From Flavobacterium sp. (GTDB lineage Bacteria > Bacteroidota > Bacteroidia > Flavobacteriales > Flavobacteriaceae), in assembly GCF_017744675.1 (NCBI RefSeq), contig NZ_JAGIAV010000001.1, positions 124,001 to 188,000 on the forward strand: a stretch of DNA of 64,000 nucleotides, given 5' to 3'. Below, piece by piece: positions 42,573 to 51,190 of the stretch. Every line of letters begins with the position of its first letter. Position 1 is the stretch's first letter. The notes below the pieces were generated by a model. It was not told the origin of the DNA, did no database searches, and was given only the letters and a program-made list of their open reading frames with translations. The position numbers and the translations under genes were made by a program.

Positions 42573-43028
42573 CTATTTATACTGTTCTCTAGAAATCGTA
42601 AACTTATTATGACTCAAAGCAAAACCTAGATTTTCATAAATTGCAACGTTTTCTATTCGCTTTTTGTTTGTTGTTACTTCTATGCTTTTTAGATTATTTT
42701 CTTCTGCATATTTTAGAATTTCATCAACCAATTTTCTGCCAACTCCTTTTCCGCGGTGGTTTTTATCAATAAAAAATTCTTGAATCTCACCGACCAAACC
42801 ACAATGATGCAATAAATTTTGAATATGAAAACTAATAAAACCTAAACTTTCATTTTCATCTTCTGCAATCAAATAAAGGTTGTTTGAATTTGAAATGTTT
42901 GTATTGAATATTTCGCTGAAAACTTCAAAATCAAAAACTTCATTTTCGAGTTCGCATATTGATTTGTAGACGAAATCCAAGTCGTGATTTTGGATTTTTC
43001 TTATGTTTATGTTTGAGTTCATCTGCAT
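42573..43028 (-). CDS. GNAT-family N-acetyltransferase
   Basis: A 151-aa acetyl-CoA-dependent transferase. The pyrophosphate-binding motif HRGKGVGRKLVDEI near residue 91 is the family hallmark. It is preceded by the strand LVGEIQEFFID and followed by VTTNKKRIENVAIYENLGF. The substrate may be an amine of a small molecule or protein; nothing narrows this. Confidence 0.85.
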   Translation of the reverse strand: MQMNSNINIRKIQNHDLDFVYKSICELENEVFDFEVFSEIFNTNISNSNNLYLIAEDENESLGFISFHIQNLLHHCGLVGEIQEFFIDKNHRGKGVGRKLVDEILKYAEENNLKSIEVTTNKKRIENVAIYENLGFALSHNKFTISREQYK

Positions 43029-43095
43029 TTACAAAATAATTATCGCGATCGCAATTTCTTTACTTTTATTGACATCTTTTTAAAAGTTATTCATT

Positions 43096-43701
43096 TTAGA
43101 AATTAAACTTTCTAGCATCCTCTTTCAAATCTATAAACCATTCTATTCTTATATGTTGAGTACAAAACTTCTTCAAAACATCACATCTATCCACCAGTAT
43201 AGCCGATCCTTTACCTCCTATTTCGTCTTTTACAATTTTGGCGGCGTGTTCAATTCCTTCAAAATCTTGTGCTACCAAATCAAAAATTATATGGTTTGTT
43301 TTTGACAATACAGAATACAACGAAATTAATTTTCTGGGGTTTCCTGGCAATCTAATTAATTGCGTGTTTTTATTTATCCAATCTATTTCATAAATTCTTT
43401 TGGCAAACTTACTTTCTCGTTTCATGTTTCTAAAAAGATATTCTCCCACAGTTGTCGGAAAAAATCTTCTTCTAAACTCAGATTCCCTTACTTGTTTTAC
43501 AAAAGTATGCGGTTTGTTTATTGTAACGTTTCCATTTTTCTCCTTTCCAGTAAAAATTGCAATTACTTTTTCTTCGACATCACAAGAGGCGATATGATTT
43601 TCAAGATGAATAAAAACGAAATCCCCTTCTCTTACTTCAAAAGGCGGTATATAGTAATGATCCGTTTTTATTCCTTTGCTTTCAATTAGTAGTTCTTTCA
43701 T
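43096..43701 (-). CDS. Hypothetical protein coupled to bactofilin-like gene
   Basis: A 201-aa cytosolic protein of unknown function. Its N-terminal half has EGDFVFIHLENH and a beta-rich run that might bind nucleotide or partner. The middle is basic (EFRRRFFPTTVGEY), and the C-terminus is mixed. It overlaps the upstream bactofilin-like gene by 4 bases (ATGA type), which shows co-translation. Confidence 0.55.
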   Translation of the reverse strand: MKELLIESKGIKTDHYYIPPFEVREGDFVFIHLENHIASCDVEEKVIAIFTGKEKNGNVTINKPHTFVKQVRESEFRRRFFPTTVGEYLFRNMKRESKFAKRIYEIDWINKNTQLIRLPGNPRKLISLYSVLSKTNHIIFDLVAQDFEGIEHAAKIVKDEIGGKGSAILVDRCDVLKKFCTQHIRIEWFIDLKEDARKFNF

Positions 43702-45038
43702 TTTCCAAGTCTCTCAAATTTATGTTTATATTTCTGAACATACTTATCCCATTCCGCTTTATGAGTTTCAATATTATAAATCGAAGCCGCATAATCTGCC
43801 GTTTCCTGGCTAAAATGATTTCCAAAAATATTCTCCAGATATTCAATTCCTGAGTCAATCACTTGTTTTAGAATATGCAACTTATCAATTCCTTTTAGTT
43901 TACAGGCTTTATCAAGCCATAATCCTTTTCCAAGTTTCACGTATTCCACAAGAAGGCTTTCAGTAATAAATTTAGACGGAACATCGTTTATATCGGGTTC
44001 ATGTTTTCCATTTTTAAAAACTAGTGTTATTAGTTCTTCAGAATAATATTCTTCTGGAATCAACCGTAACATTGTACCGCTTTCAGCTGCTGTAACGCAA
44101 AGATCTTTTGTTATAAAATAATCTGGAATTACCTGAATTGCAAAACCATCCTTTAGAACCAATTTTTCACAAAGTTCTGGCGTAATAAATTGTTTATTTA
44201 CAAACGGTAAAGCATGAAATGTAAAATCTAGTGCGAGATGGCAAAGTTCTTCGGTTTTAAATTCTTTTGGAACTAATTTTAAATCTCTGTAATTTGATTT
44301 AACACGTTCACGCCAATATTCATAAGTTTTAGCAGGCGGATTATTTTGTTTCAAAACCAACTCGCCTCTTCCAAGCTCTCGTTCTATTTCTTCAAAAGTT
44401 TCGATTAACGGATTATCTAATAATTTTCTGAGTTCATTTGAAATAACTTCATCGTCTGTTTCATCATCATATTCGGATTCATTTTTAGGATCAATTTCAT
44501 CTCTATCATTATAATAAAAGAAATCAATTTTTCTTGCTCCAAATGTTGTGTTATGATCTGTCGCTATAAAAACTGGAGCTTCGATTAAACCTGTACAATT
44601 AAAACTACCATGATTATAATAGGCCATTACCACTTCTTTTGCAATAACATTTCCTTTTATTTCGACATTTGTTCCTCCGAGTAAAAGACTTTGGCAATTT
44701 ACATTTCCATTAATAAAAATATATGGCCCGTAATCGCCTTCGGCATTTATAATTGCCCCACTTACAGTCAAATTTCCATTAATTAAAATCCCTTCAATTC
44801 TTATTTCTTCAATTTTCTTTATTGGAATATCTAACAAATTGGCGAGCCATTTTTTCTCTTTATTCTCATAAAGATCTAAATAAAAATGTCCATCAAAATT
44901 TACATCTTCTTCAGCAGAAAGAAAAAAATCTTCATTGCTCCAATCATCAAAATAATCAAACTTTTCATCTTGAGTTAAAAAAGGATATTTTGCTTTGATT
45001 TCGGCTATGGTAATTAACTTAAATTTGGAAGTATTCAT
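43698..45038 (-). CDS. Polymer-forming cytoskeletal-like protein with DUF4116-like repeats
   Basis: A 446-aa protein using the ATG at 45038; a longer start at 45095 would add a Cys/Leu-rich lead with no support. Residues about 80-170 form parallel strands (INGNLTVSGAIINAEGD, INGNVNCQSLLLGG, IKGNVIAKEVV), much like bactofilins. The C-terminal third repeats a roughly 28-residue unit (FITPELCEKLVLKDGFAIQVIP, then FITKDLCVTAAESGTMLRLIP and EYYSEELITLVFKNG), which recalls DUF4116. It may build a filament or act as an adaptor. The combination with the downstream 201-aa protein is unfamiliar to me. Confidence 0.6.
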   Translation of the reverse strand: MNTSKFKLITIAEIKAKYPFLTQDEKFDYFDDWSNEDFFLSAEEDVNFDGHFYLDLYENKEKKWLANLLDIPIKKIEEIRIEGILINGNLTVSGAIINAEGDYGPYIFINGNVNCQSLLLGGTNVEIKGNVIAKEVVMAYYNHGSFNCTGLIEAPVFIATDHNTTFGARKIDFFYYNDRDEIDPKNESEYDDETDDEVISNELRKLLDNPLIETFEEIERELGRGELVLKQNNPPAKTYEYWRERVKSNYRDLKLVPKEFKTEELCHLALDFTFHALPFVNKQFITPELCEKLVLKDGFAIQVIPDYFITKDLCVTAAESGTMLRLIPEEYYSEELITLVFKNGKHEPDINDVPSKFITESLLVEYVKLGKGLWLDKACKLKGIDKLHILKQVIDSGIEYLENIFGNHFSQETADYAASIYNIETHKAEWDKYVQKYKHKFERLGK

Positions 45039-45162
45039 TTTATTAGGCTTACATTTTCTGATACCAAGATTACACAATTCTAAAACCAAAACCAATTCGA
45101 TAGTCAGAAAAATTGTATTTTTACTTTTTGAAATATTTTAGAAACATCAATCTATTTCTAAT

Positions 45163-45250
45163 ATGGAAAAAATAAAAAACTATATCAACAGTTAATTCAA
45201 GCTGAAAAGAAAAAGTGGCTCTTTTGGAAAAGTTGTTGAAAGAGAAATAA
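45163..45250 (+). pseudogene. Relic of an XRE-gene C-terminus (copy 1)
   Basis: Read in frame the DNA gives LYQQLIQAEKKK, and after a one-base shift VALLEKLLKEK-stop. This matches the C-terminal coil of the intact XRE gene at 9452 (LYERLVQAEKDKVEYLEKLL). No helix-turn-helix part precedes it. Compared with copy 2 it has one base missing, which causes the frameshift. It is followed by a terminator. Confidence 0.7.
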
Positions 45251-45267
45251 TTATTTTATATAATAAT

Positions 45268-45307
45268 AAAAAAACCGAAGTCTTATGGGCTTCGGTTTTT
45301 TTTTTCT
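45268..45307. terminator. Terminator near the DUF5018 lipoprotein gene
   Basis: AACCGAAG and CTTCGGTT form the stem, flanked by A and T runs on both sides. It can end both the relic and the minus-strand lipoprotein gene. Its word recurs weakly at 46819-46853. Confidence 0.75.
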
Positions 45308-45326
45308 TTTATATGTATACTTTCAA

Positions 45327-46502
45327 TTATTCTTTACCTTCTAATCCTATGTTAAAATGCCATCCGTGTTCATACCAAACATTTGCATCTTCGAGACTGT
45401 TATTTCTACTAATCCTAGATTCTCCTGAATAACCACTATTATAACAAAAGCCACTTCCTGCATTAGTATTACCTGCACTACCTGAAGAAACACCCAATTT
45501 ATCCCCATCAACTAAATACCAATAAAAAGTATAAGCCTTCTTTGCTTCTAAATAAAGATTTAGACTTTGCAAATCAAACGGAACTAAACCTCCATTAAAA
45601 TTCTCTGAAACCTCTGTAGTTGTGGTTGCTAAAACATTAAGACTTGCATCTTTGATAATTAATTTTAATGTTACTGGCTTGTTATATTTTTGCTTGCCAA
45701 CATAATAAGTAAATCCTTCCAGAAAACGAATACTAAAAGTTGAAGGCACTAAACTTTTATCAACTATTACAGCTTGTCCTGTCCCTACATTTCTGTCAAA
45801 AGCTAAAATATCTGGAGCATCAGTTCTATTATCACCTCCAAACCATTTCGATGTATTTGAGTCCGTACATGATCTCGACACTGCAAAATCCATGTGCTCT
45901 AATTTTACTTGATAAATCTTTTCTACACCAGATTCAGATGTAACAGTAAAATTCACAGGCTCAGAATAATCTCTAATCGTTTTAGGATCTGGAGATATTG
46001 TTGCATATTTTGAAAATTTAATTTCGACATTTAAACCTTTAAGGTCATTACTCTCAGGAATTCTTTTTGTTACTAATCCTTTTTCAGCATCAATGTCTCC
46101 ATTTAATACTAAATTTGGAGTATTTACATTTACTTCTAAAATGAAATTATCAGCACTTGGTTCTCTTCTTATATCTACATTATAATTTTTGATGTCTCCA
46201 TTTTCTGCCGTAACTACAAAAGTCAAAGGTCCGTTGATAGATTTAATCGTTGCTGGATCTGGGCTTATTGTTGCTCCTTTAGGAATTGAAACATCCAAAC
46301 TTACATCTTCTAGTTCAAATGTGCTTTCAACAATACCTCTTATTGAGTTTTCTTCTATTGCAAATTCTTTGGTAACACTTCCATTTGTTATAGTAAAAGA
46401 TTGAATTGTATTTTGATTACTTGAACTTACCTCCGCAACGCAGGAAGCCATTAAAAGAGAAATTAGAAAAAAGATTGAAAATAGTTTTACTTTAGTTTTC
46501 AT
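45327..46502 (-). CDS. DUF5018-type lipoprotein
   Basis: A 391-aa lipoprotein with lipobox MASC at Cys21. Two tandem immunoglobulin-like units of about 85 residues follow, each with a KGATISPDPATIK or KYATISPDPKTIR core and a VxSENG(D/V)xKxYxV edge, the DUF5018 pattern. A C-terminal beta region (about 210-391) with repeated aromatic strands may bind a ligand. It should be exposed on the outer membrane. It is bracketed by direct copies of an XRE relic (45163-45250 and 46719-46815), which suggests it was part of a duplication or insertion. Confidence 0.7.
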   Translation of the reverse strand: MKTKVKLFSIFFLISLLMASCVAEVSSSNQNTIQSFTITNGSVTKEFAIEENSIRGIVESTFELEDVSLDVSIPKGATISPDPATIKSINGPLTFVVTAENGDIKNYNVDIRREPSADNFILEVNVNTPNLVLNGDIDAEKGLVTKRIPESNDLKGLNVEIKFSKYATISPDPKTIRDYSEPVNFTVTSESGVEKIYQVKLEHMDFAVSRSCTDSNTSKWFGGDNRTDAPDILAFDRNVGTGQAVIVDKSLVPSTFSIRFLEGFTYYVGKQKYNKPVTLKLIIKDASLNVLATTTTEVSENFNGGLVPFDLQSLNLYLEAKKAYTFYWYLVDGDKLGVSSGSAGNTNAGSGFCYNSGYSGESRISRNNSLEDANVWYEHGWHFNIGLEGKE

Positions 46503-46851
46503 GAATTTAAAGGTTAGTTATTGCTTGCAAATATTATAATTTATGACATCATTTCTTTACGGGAAACCGTATTCTTATCAAATAGATTTTCTAGGGGTCA
46601 ATGTTTATTATTTTGATTCAAATTACCGCAAATGTATTCCTCATTATCACAATAGTAAAAATCAGAACTCTTTCCTAATCCTCTCCCCTCTCAGCATGGG
46701 GATCAGGAGACTTTTGAAGAGAATAAAAAACTCTATAACCGTTAATTCAAGCTGAAAAAGAGAAAGTGGCTCTTTTGGAGAAGATGCTGAAGGAGAAAAA
46801 GAATTATTTGTATAAAAGCAAAACCGAAGTCTTGTACTTGCTTCGATTTTT
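46503..46851. other. Intergenic region with XRE relic
   Basis: No intact gene is convincing here. The left part (46543-46700) contains only a low-complexity open frame with no family match. The right part holds the second relic of the XRE gene and a weak terminator. Confidence 0.5.
46719..46815 (+). pseudogene. Relic of an XRE-gene C-terminus (copy 2)
   Basis: The frame reads LIQAEKEKVALLEKMLKEK and then runs on without the stop of copy 1. It is about 80 percent identical in DNA to copy 1 by eye, in the same orientation, about 1.55 kb away. It lacks the DNA-binding part. Confidence 0.7.
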
Positions 46852-46853
46852 TT
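46819..46853 (-). terminator. Weak terminator of the secreted unknown gene
   Basis: On the minus strand TCGAAGC and GACTTCGG form an imperfect stem followed by TTTT. It touches the stop of the gene at 46852. Confidence 0.45.
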
Positions 46854-47412
46854 ATTGAAGATTTTTTAACCAATCGGTCCATTTCTTTTGAAGGACTTTC
46901 AAATCTTTTGGGGTTGATTTCATAGAAACGGAGCCAAAATTTTCTCCTGTTACACGTGTTAGTAATCTGTTTGCCCTTCCGGCAACTGTAAACAGATCAT
47001 CATTTACTATAAATCCATGACCGTAGTCTTTCAAATCTCCACTTTCTATTCTTTCAAATATCATTAAATCGGTACTATTAACAAGACCAACTTCTTTTTC
47101 ATTTGTTATTCGCTCAATTAATTGCGGAATTATCTTTTGGTAATTTAAAGCTATCCAATATTCAGCATCAATCAAATAGGAAAACTCCCGATTATTATCA
47201 ATTTTATCTAAAATAAATTCCATTGTATAACTTCTTATCTTTTCTTTATTGCTTTCATCGATCCAATTGGATTGATTTTTTTGTTCATTAATTGCATTTT
47301 GGAATTTTTGAGTAAGCTTTGACTCTTTTGGGAATTTCAAGTTTAAGACATCAGTCTGAGCAAATGAAATATTTGAGATAAATAATAGGATAAGAAGATT
47401 TTTCATCCCCAT
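46852..47412 (-). CDS. Secreted protein of unknown function
   Basis: A 186-aa protein with a signal peptide (about 1-18, ending SFAQ). The rest is mainly helical and charged, with EYWIALNYQKIIPQLIERI and NRLLTRVTGENFGSVSMKSTP. No domain was recognised. ATGs at 47412 and 47406 both leave the signal intact. It stands alone on its strand. Confidence 0.6.
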   Translation of the reverse strand: MGMKNLLILLFISNISFAQTDVLNLKFPKESKLTQKFQNAINEQKNQSNWIDESNKEKIRSYTMEFILDKIDNNREFSYLIDAEYWIALNYQKIIPQLIERITNEKEVGLVNSTDLMIFERIESGDLKDYGHGFIVNDDLFTVAGRANRLLTRVTGENFGSVSMKSTPKDLKVLQKKWTDWLKNLQ

Positions 47413-47844
47413 TTAGATTTAGATTATTATTAGCCAATATACAAAATCGTTTTAAAGATATTGAAATCTAAATCTGTAGAATCTCCGTGAAACTAAATCA
47501 CCAGTCTTTGTAGAGTTTCTTGTGTGATTCTTCGTTCCTCAGAATGACAAAACTATGCGGAGCTACTTGCGAAGATTTGCTTCGCCAATTCGCTATCGCT
47601 CGGGGCTCCTTGCATCGAAATGACAGATTATGTCAAAAACTTTGCGTTCTTTTTCTCCTCCAACAAAAATTATACTTTGCTTTCTTTGCGAAAAACCTTA
47701 GCGCCCTTTGCGTTAAAAAAAACTTTGTGCCCTCGTGACTTCGTAGCAAAAAACCAACAAATAAGAAAACTTTAATAAATCAATTTCACGCGATATATTT
47801 AAAATACGTAATTTTGAAATTCGAAGTTCAAAAACGAAATAATT
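47413..47844. other. Intergenic region with dispersed repeat words
   Basis: The 432-base gap holds degenerate repeats but no gene. A decayed right arm of the element at 42401-42472 is seen at 47527-47546. Further on comes CTTTGCGAAAAACCTTAG followed by CGCCCTTTGCGTTAAAA, two imperfect copies of one word, which I associate with flavobacterial intergenic DNA. The -7 box of pepP-like lies at its right end. Confidence 0.5.
47809..47816 (+). promoter_or_regulatory. Probable -7 box TAATTTTG before aminopeptidase P
   Basis: TAATTTTG fits TAnnTTTG and lies 28 bases before the ATG at 47845. No -33 TTG at the right spacing was found. Confidence 0.4.
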
Positions 47845-49137
47845 ATGAAATATCATCAAATAAACAGTGGTCTTTTTGTAAAAAACCGCAGAAAATTCAT
47901 GGCAGAAATGAAACCTAATTCTGTTGCCGTGTTCAACTCAAATGACATTTACCCAGTTAGTGCCGACAGTACTTTACCTTTTGCACAACACAGAGATATT
48001 TTTTATCTAAGTGGTGTTGACCAAGAAGAAAGTGTTTTGCTTTTGTTTCCTGATGCGCCTTATGAGCATCAAAGAGAAATTCTTTTCTTGAGAGAAACAA
48101 ACGATCATATCGCAGTTTGGGAAGGTGAAAAATTGACTAAAGAACGTGCTTTTCAGGTTTCTGGAATTAGAACGGTTTATTGGTTGCAAGATTTTCATAA
48201 AGTTTTGAACGAAATGATGACCTATGCGGATACGATGTATATCAATACCAACGAACATTACCGCGCTTCTGTAGAAACAGAAACTCGTGAGGCTCGTTTT
48301 GTAAAATGGTGGAAAGAGCGTTATCCAGCACACAATGTTGCAAAAAGCAACCCAATTTTACAAAGACTTCGTTCGGTAAAAGAAAGCGAAGAAATCGATT
48401 TGATTCAGCATGCTTGTGATATTACAGAAAAAGGTTTCCGCAGATTATTAGGATTCGTAAAACCAAATGTTACCGAATACGAAATCGAAGCTGAATTGGC
48501 TCACGAATTCATCCGTAACCGTTCTAAAGGTTTTGCTTACACACCAATTATCGCTTCTGGAAACAATGCAAATGTTTTACACTACATCGAAAACAACCAG
48601 CAATGTAAAGACGGAGATTTGATTTTGTTAGACGTTGCAGCTGAATATGCCAATTATTCTAGCGACATGACGAGAACAATTCCGGTTTCTGGACGTTTTA
48701 CAGATCGCCAAAAAGCAGTTTACAACGCTGTTTTAAAAGTGAAAAACGAAGCTACAAAAATGCTTACGCCAGGAACGCTTTGGAAACAATATCATGTTGA
48801 AGTGGGCAAAATCATGACTTCTGAATTGCTTGGTTTAGGTTTAATTGACAAAGCTGATGTTCAGAACGAAAACCCAGAATGGCCTGCTTACAAAAAATAT
48901 TTCATGCACGGGACGTCTCATCATTTAGGATTGGACACACACGATTACGGATTGCTACACGAACCAATGAAAGCCAATATGGTTTTTACAGTTGAGCCAG
49001 GAATTTATATTCCAGCAGAAAAATTCGGAATCCGCCTAGAAGACAACGTTGTGATTCAGGAAAAAGGAGAACCTTTTAATTTAATGCGCAATATTCCTAT
49101 TGAAGCAGATGAAATTGAAACTTTGATGAACTCATAA
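47845..49137 (+). CDS. Xaa-Pro aminopeptidase (M24 family)
   Basis: A 430-aa metallopeptidase that removes an N-terminal residue preceding proline. The N-terminal domain (about 1-170) is the usual creatinase-N fold. The pita-bread domain has two-metal ligands: Asp in LLDVAAEYANYSSD and its later Asp in MTRT, His in GTSHHLGLDTHD, Glu in TVEPGIYI and Glu in RLEDNVV. It fits aminopeptidase P (PepP) and cytosolic peptide turnover. Confidence 0.93.
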   Translation: MKYHQINSGLFVKNRRKFMAEMKPNSVAVFNSNDIYPVSADSTLPFAQHRDIFYLSGVDQEESVLLLFPDAPYEHQREILFLRETNDHIAVWEGEKLTKERAFQVSGIRTVYWLQDFHKVLNEMMTYADTMYINTNEHYRASVETETREARFVKWWKERYPAHNVAKSNPILQRLRSVKESEEIDLIQHACDITEKGFRRLLGFVKPNVTEYEIEAELAHEFIRNRSKGFAYTPIIASGNNANVLHYIENNQQCKDGDLILLDVAAEYANYSSDMTRTIPVSGRFTDRQKAVYNAVLKVKNEATKMLTPGTLWKQYHVEVGKIMTSELLGLGLIDKADVQNENPEWPAYKKYFMHGTSHHLGLDTHDYGLLHEPMKANMVFTVEPGIYIPAEKFGIRLEDNVVIQEKGEPFNLMRNIPIEADEIETLMNS

Positions 49138-49140
49138 ATA

Positions 49141-49178
49141 AAGAAGCCCTTAATAAACTGAATTATTAAGGGCTTTTT
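49141..49178. terminator. Terminator between aminopeptidase P and ferritin
   Basis: AAGCCCTTAAT and ATTAAGGGCTT pair around a ten-base loop, followed by TTT. It lies 7 bases after the peptidase stop and may also serve the convergent ferritin gene. Confidence 0.8.
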
Positions 49179-49202
49179 AAATTTTATTAATTAATCGTTT
49201 CG

Positions 49203-49721
49203 TTATCCGATTTTTGATATTTGAACATCTAATTCAAATTTGCCAGTAGCTTCATTTTCATTAATCAAGTCAAAAAGCTCTAATGCTCTTCTTGCATTTT
49301 TCTCTTCTTCTCTTTGTTCAGCCACATACCACATCATAAAATCTTCTGTAGCATAATCATTTTCAGCTCTGCATTTTGCGATTACTTTATTGATTGCTTG
49401 AGTAACTGCAATTTCGTTTTGCAAAGCAATTTCAAATACTTCTCTAAAAGAAGCAAATTCTTGCTGCACTTCTGGAACAGATGGCGTAACGGCAATCCCT
49501 CCCATATCTGTAATGAATTTGAAAATTTTTAGAAAATGCTCTCTTTCTTCTTCCGCTTGTTTATATAAATACTCTGCCGAATGTGCATAACCGTTTCTAT
49601 CCAACCATGCAGCCATAGCCAAATATTTATTTGAAGCGTCACTTTCTATCTTTGCCTGTAAATTCAATATATTTTCTACGCCTTCAGTTAATGAAGTGCT
49701 TGTTCTTAGTAAATCTTTCAT
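49203..49721 (-). CDS. Ferritin
   Basis: A 172-aa iron-storage protein using the ATG at 49721; a longer reading from 49769 has no family match. The ferroxidase residues are visible: Glu in SDASNKYLAMAAW region (where Glu is shifted), EEEREHFLK with Glu/His, and Glu and Gln in LQNEIAVTQAINKV and AEQREEEKNA. Four long helices and the length are those of bacterial FtnA, without haem. It should form a 24-subunit shell that oxidises and stores iron. Confidence 0.9.
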   Translation of the reverse strand: MKDLLRTSTSLTEGVENILNLQAKIESDASNKYLAMAAWLDRNGYAHSAEYLYKQAEEEREHFLKIFKFITDMGGIAVTPSVPEVQQEFASFREVFEIALQNEIAVTQAINKVIAKCRAENDYATEDFMMWYVAEQREEEKNARRALELFDLINENEATGKFELDVQISKIG

Positions 49722-49810
49722 AACCTTAAATTTTAGTACTTGTAAAATTACAAAATTTAAAGGACGCAATCCTAACTGCCTGAGAATTTGGATTTAATCT
49801 AAGTAAGAAT

Positions 49811-50167
49811 CTAAATTAGCTCCACGTTTGCAACACTGCAAAGCATAGAATGTAGGCTGAGAATAAATTTGGTTCCGTTTAATAATTCTCTCAACTGTAC
49901 TATTTCGCAGATAGTAAGATTTCTGGAAAAATTTCTTTTGGTAGTTTCAATCAGCTGCGCATCAGACTGGTCAGACAGATCATAAAGCATATTAAGAATA
50001 TCAACGTTGTTAACCTTTCTTTGAAAAATCAAAAAATCATGAATTTTATAACTTGACACTGTATCAACAAAATTGATAATGATGCTATTGGTCAAATCAC
50101 ATTGGTAACTGTATCCTTTTTCTGTTTCAAATAATACTTTTGTAGTCAAATCGCTAACTAATGCCAT
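49811..50167 (-). CDS. Distant paralog of the 118-aa family
   Basis: A 118-aa protein using the ATG at 50167. Its layout matches the proteins of 1232-1588 and 1741-2097: same length, a central hydrophobic segment, and the ending ICEIVQLRELLNGTKFILSLHSML against NELNSIRDLVDGSLFRLHLNEYI. Identity is low, so homology is by pattern. It lacks the YxxGxGMN tail. Function is unknown. Confidence 0.6.
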   Translation of the reverse strand: MALVSDLTTKVLFETEKGYSYQCDLTNSIIINFVDTVSSYKIHDFLIFQRKVNNVDILNMLYDLSDQSDAQLIETTKRNFSRNLTICEIVQLRELLNGTKFILSLHSMLCSVANVELI

Positions 50168-50344
50168 TCTAATAAAAATTATAACAATGCAAAAGTATAG
50201 AATTTCAACCAATTAAATACATAATTAAGACTAATTTAAAATAACAAACTCCATTTATATTTTTAAATCTACCATAAAAACAATCAAATTGTAACATTCT
50301 AAAGCATAATTCGACTAATTTTCAAAACAAATAACTTAGGAATT

Positions 50345-51148
50345 ATGCAAGCACACGAAATAGATTATCAGATTTTTGGAGAAGAAATGCAGTATGTGGA
50401 AATAGAATTAGATCCGCAGGAAATTGTAATTGCCGAAGCGGGCAGTTTTATGATGATGGAAAACAACATCCAAATGGAAACCATATTTGGAGACGGTTCG
50501 CAGCAACAAGGATCTGGCTTATTTGGCAAACTTTTAAATGCTGGTAAAAGAGTGCTTACTGGCGAAAGCTTGTTTATGACGGCATTTTTAAATCAAGGCA
50601 ATAGCAAAGGTAAAGTTTCATTTGCATCACCTTATCCTGGAAAAATCCTTCCGATTGATTTGACCGAATTTCAAGGAAAATTTATCTGCCAAAAAAGTTC
50701 TTTTTTATGCGCTGCCAAAGGCGTTTCTGTTGGCATAGAATTTTCTCAGAAATTAGGCCGAGGCTTATTTGGCGGTGAAGGTTTTATCATGCAGAAAATT
50801 GAAGGAGACGGAATGGCATTTGTACATTCTGGAGGAACAATGGCTAAAAAAGAATTGGCTCCTGGCGAAATCTTAAAAGTAGATACTGGCTGTATTATTG
50901 GTTTTACCAAAGATGTAGATTATGATATTGAATTTATTGGCGGAATTAAAAACTCTATTTTTGGAGGCGAAGGTTTATTTTATGCCACTTTAAAAGGTCC
51001 AGGAACGGTTTTCATACAATCATTGCCTTTCTCTAGATTAGCAGATCGTATTATTGCATCGGCACCAAGATCTGGCGGAAACAGCCGTGAAGAAGGAAGT
51101 CTGCTCGGCGGATTAGGAAACCTTTTGGATGGTGATAATCGGTTTTAA
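50345..51148 (+). CDS. TIGR00266/AIM24-family protein
   Basis: A 267-aa beta-rich protein of the AIM24 family. The family shows repeated glycine-rich turns, here VIAEAGSFMMM, LGRGLFGGEGFIMQKIEGDGMAFVHSGG and NSIFGGEGLFYATLKGPGTVFIQSLP. In yeast the relative is a mitochondrial protein, while the bacterial role is not clear. It has no signal peptide. The C-terminus is Gly/Ser-rich and ends in a polar tail. Confidence 0.85.
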   Translation: MQAHEIDYQIFGEEMQYVEIELDPQEIVIAEAGSFMMMENNIQMETIFGDGSQQQGSGLFGKLLNAGKRVLTGESLFMTAFLNQGNSKGKVSFASPYPGKILPIDLTEFQGKFICQKSSFLCAAKGVSVGIEFSQKLGRGLFGGEGFIMQKIEGDGMAFVHSGGTMAKKELAPGEILKVDTGCIIGFTKDVDYDIEFIGGIKNSIFGGEGLFYATLKGPGTVFIQSLPFSRLADRIIASAPRSGGNSREEGSLLGGLGNLLDGDNRF

Positions 51149-51157
51149 ATAATTAGG

Positions 51158-51190
51158 AACGGCTTTCAAGAAATGAGAGCCGTTTTTTTT
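51158..51190 (+). terminator. Terminator after the AIM24 gene
   Basis: ACGGCTTTCA pairs imperfectly with TGAGAGCCGT, followed by T8. It starts 10 bases after the stop. Confidence 0.75.

Noticed and set aside
46543..46755. 70-codon open frame upstream of the DUF5018 gene
   Set aside because: Low-complexity product with no recognised domain; its end runs into the XRE relic.
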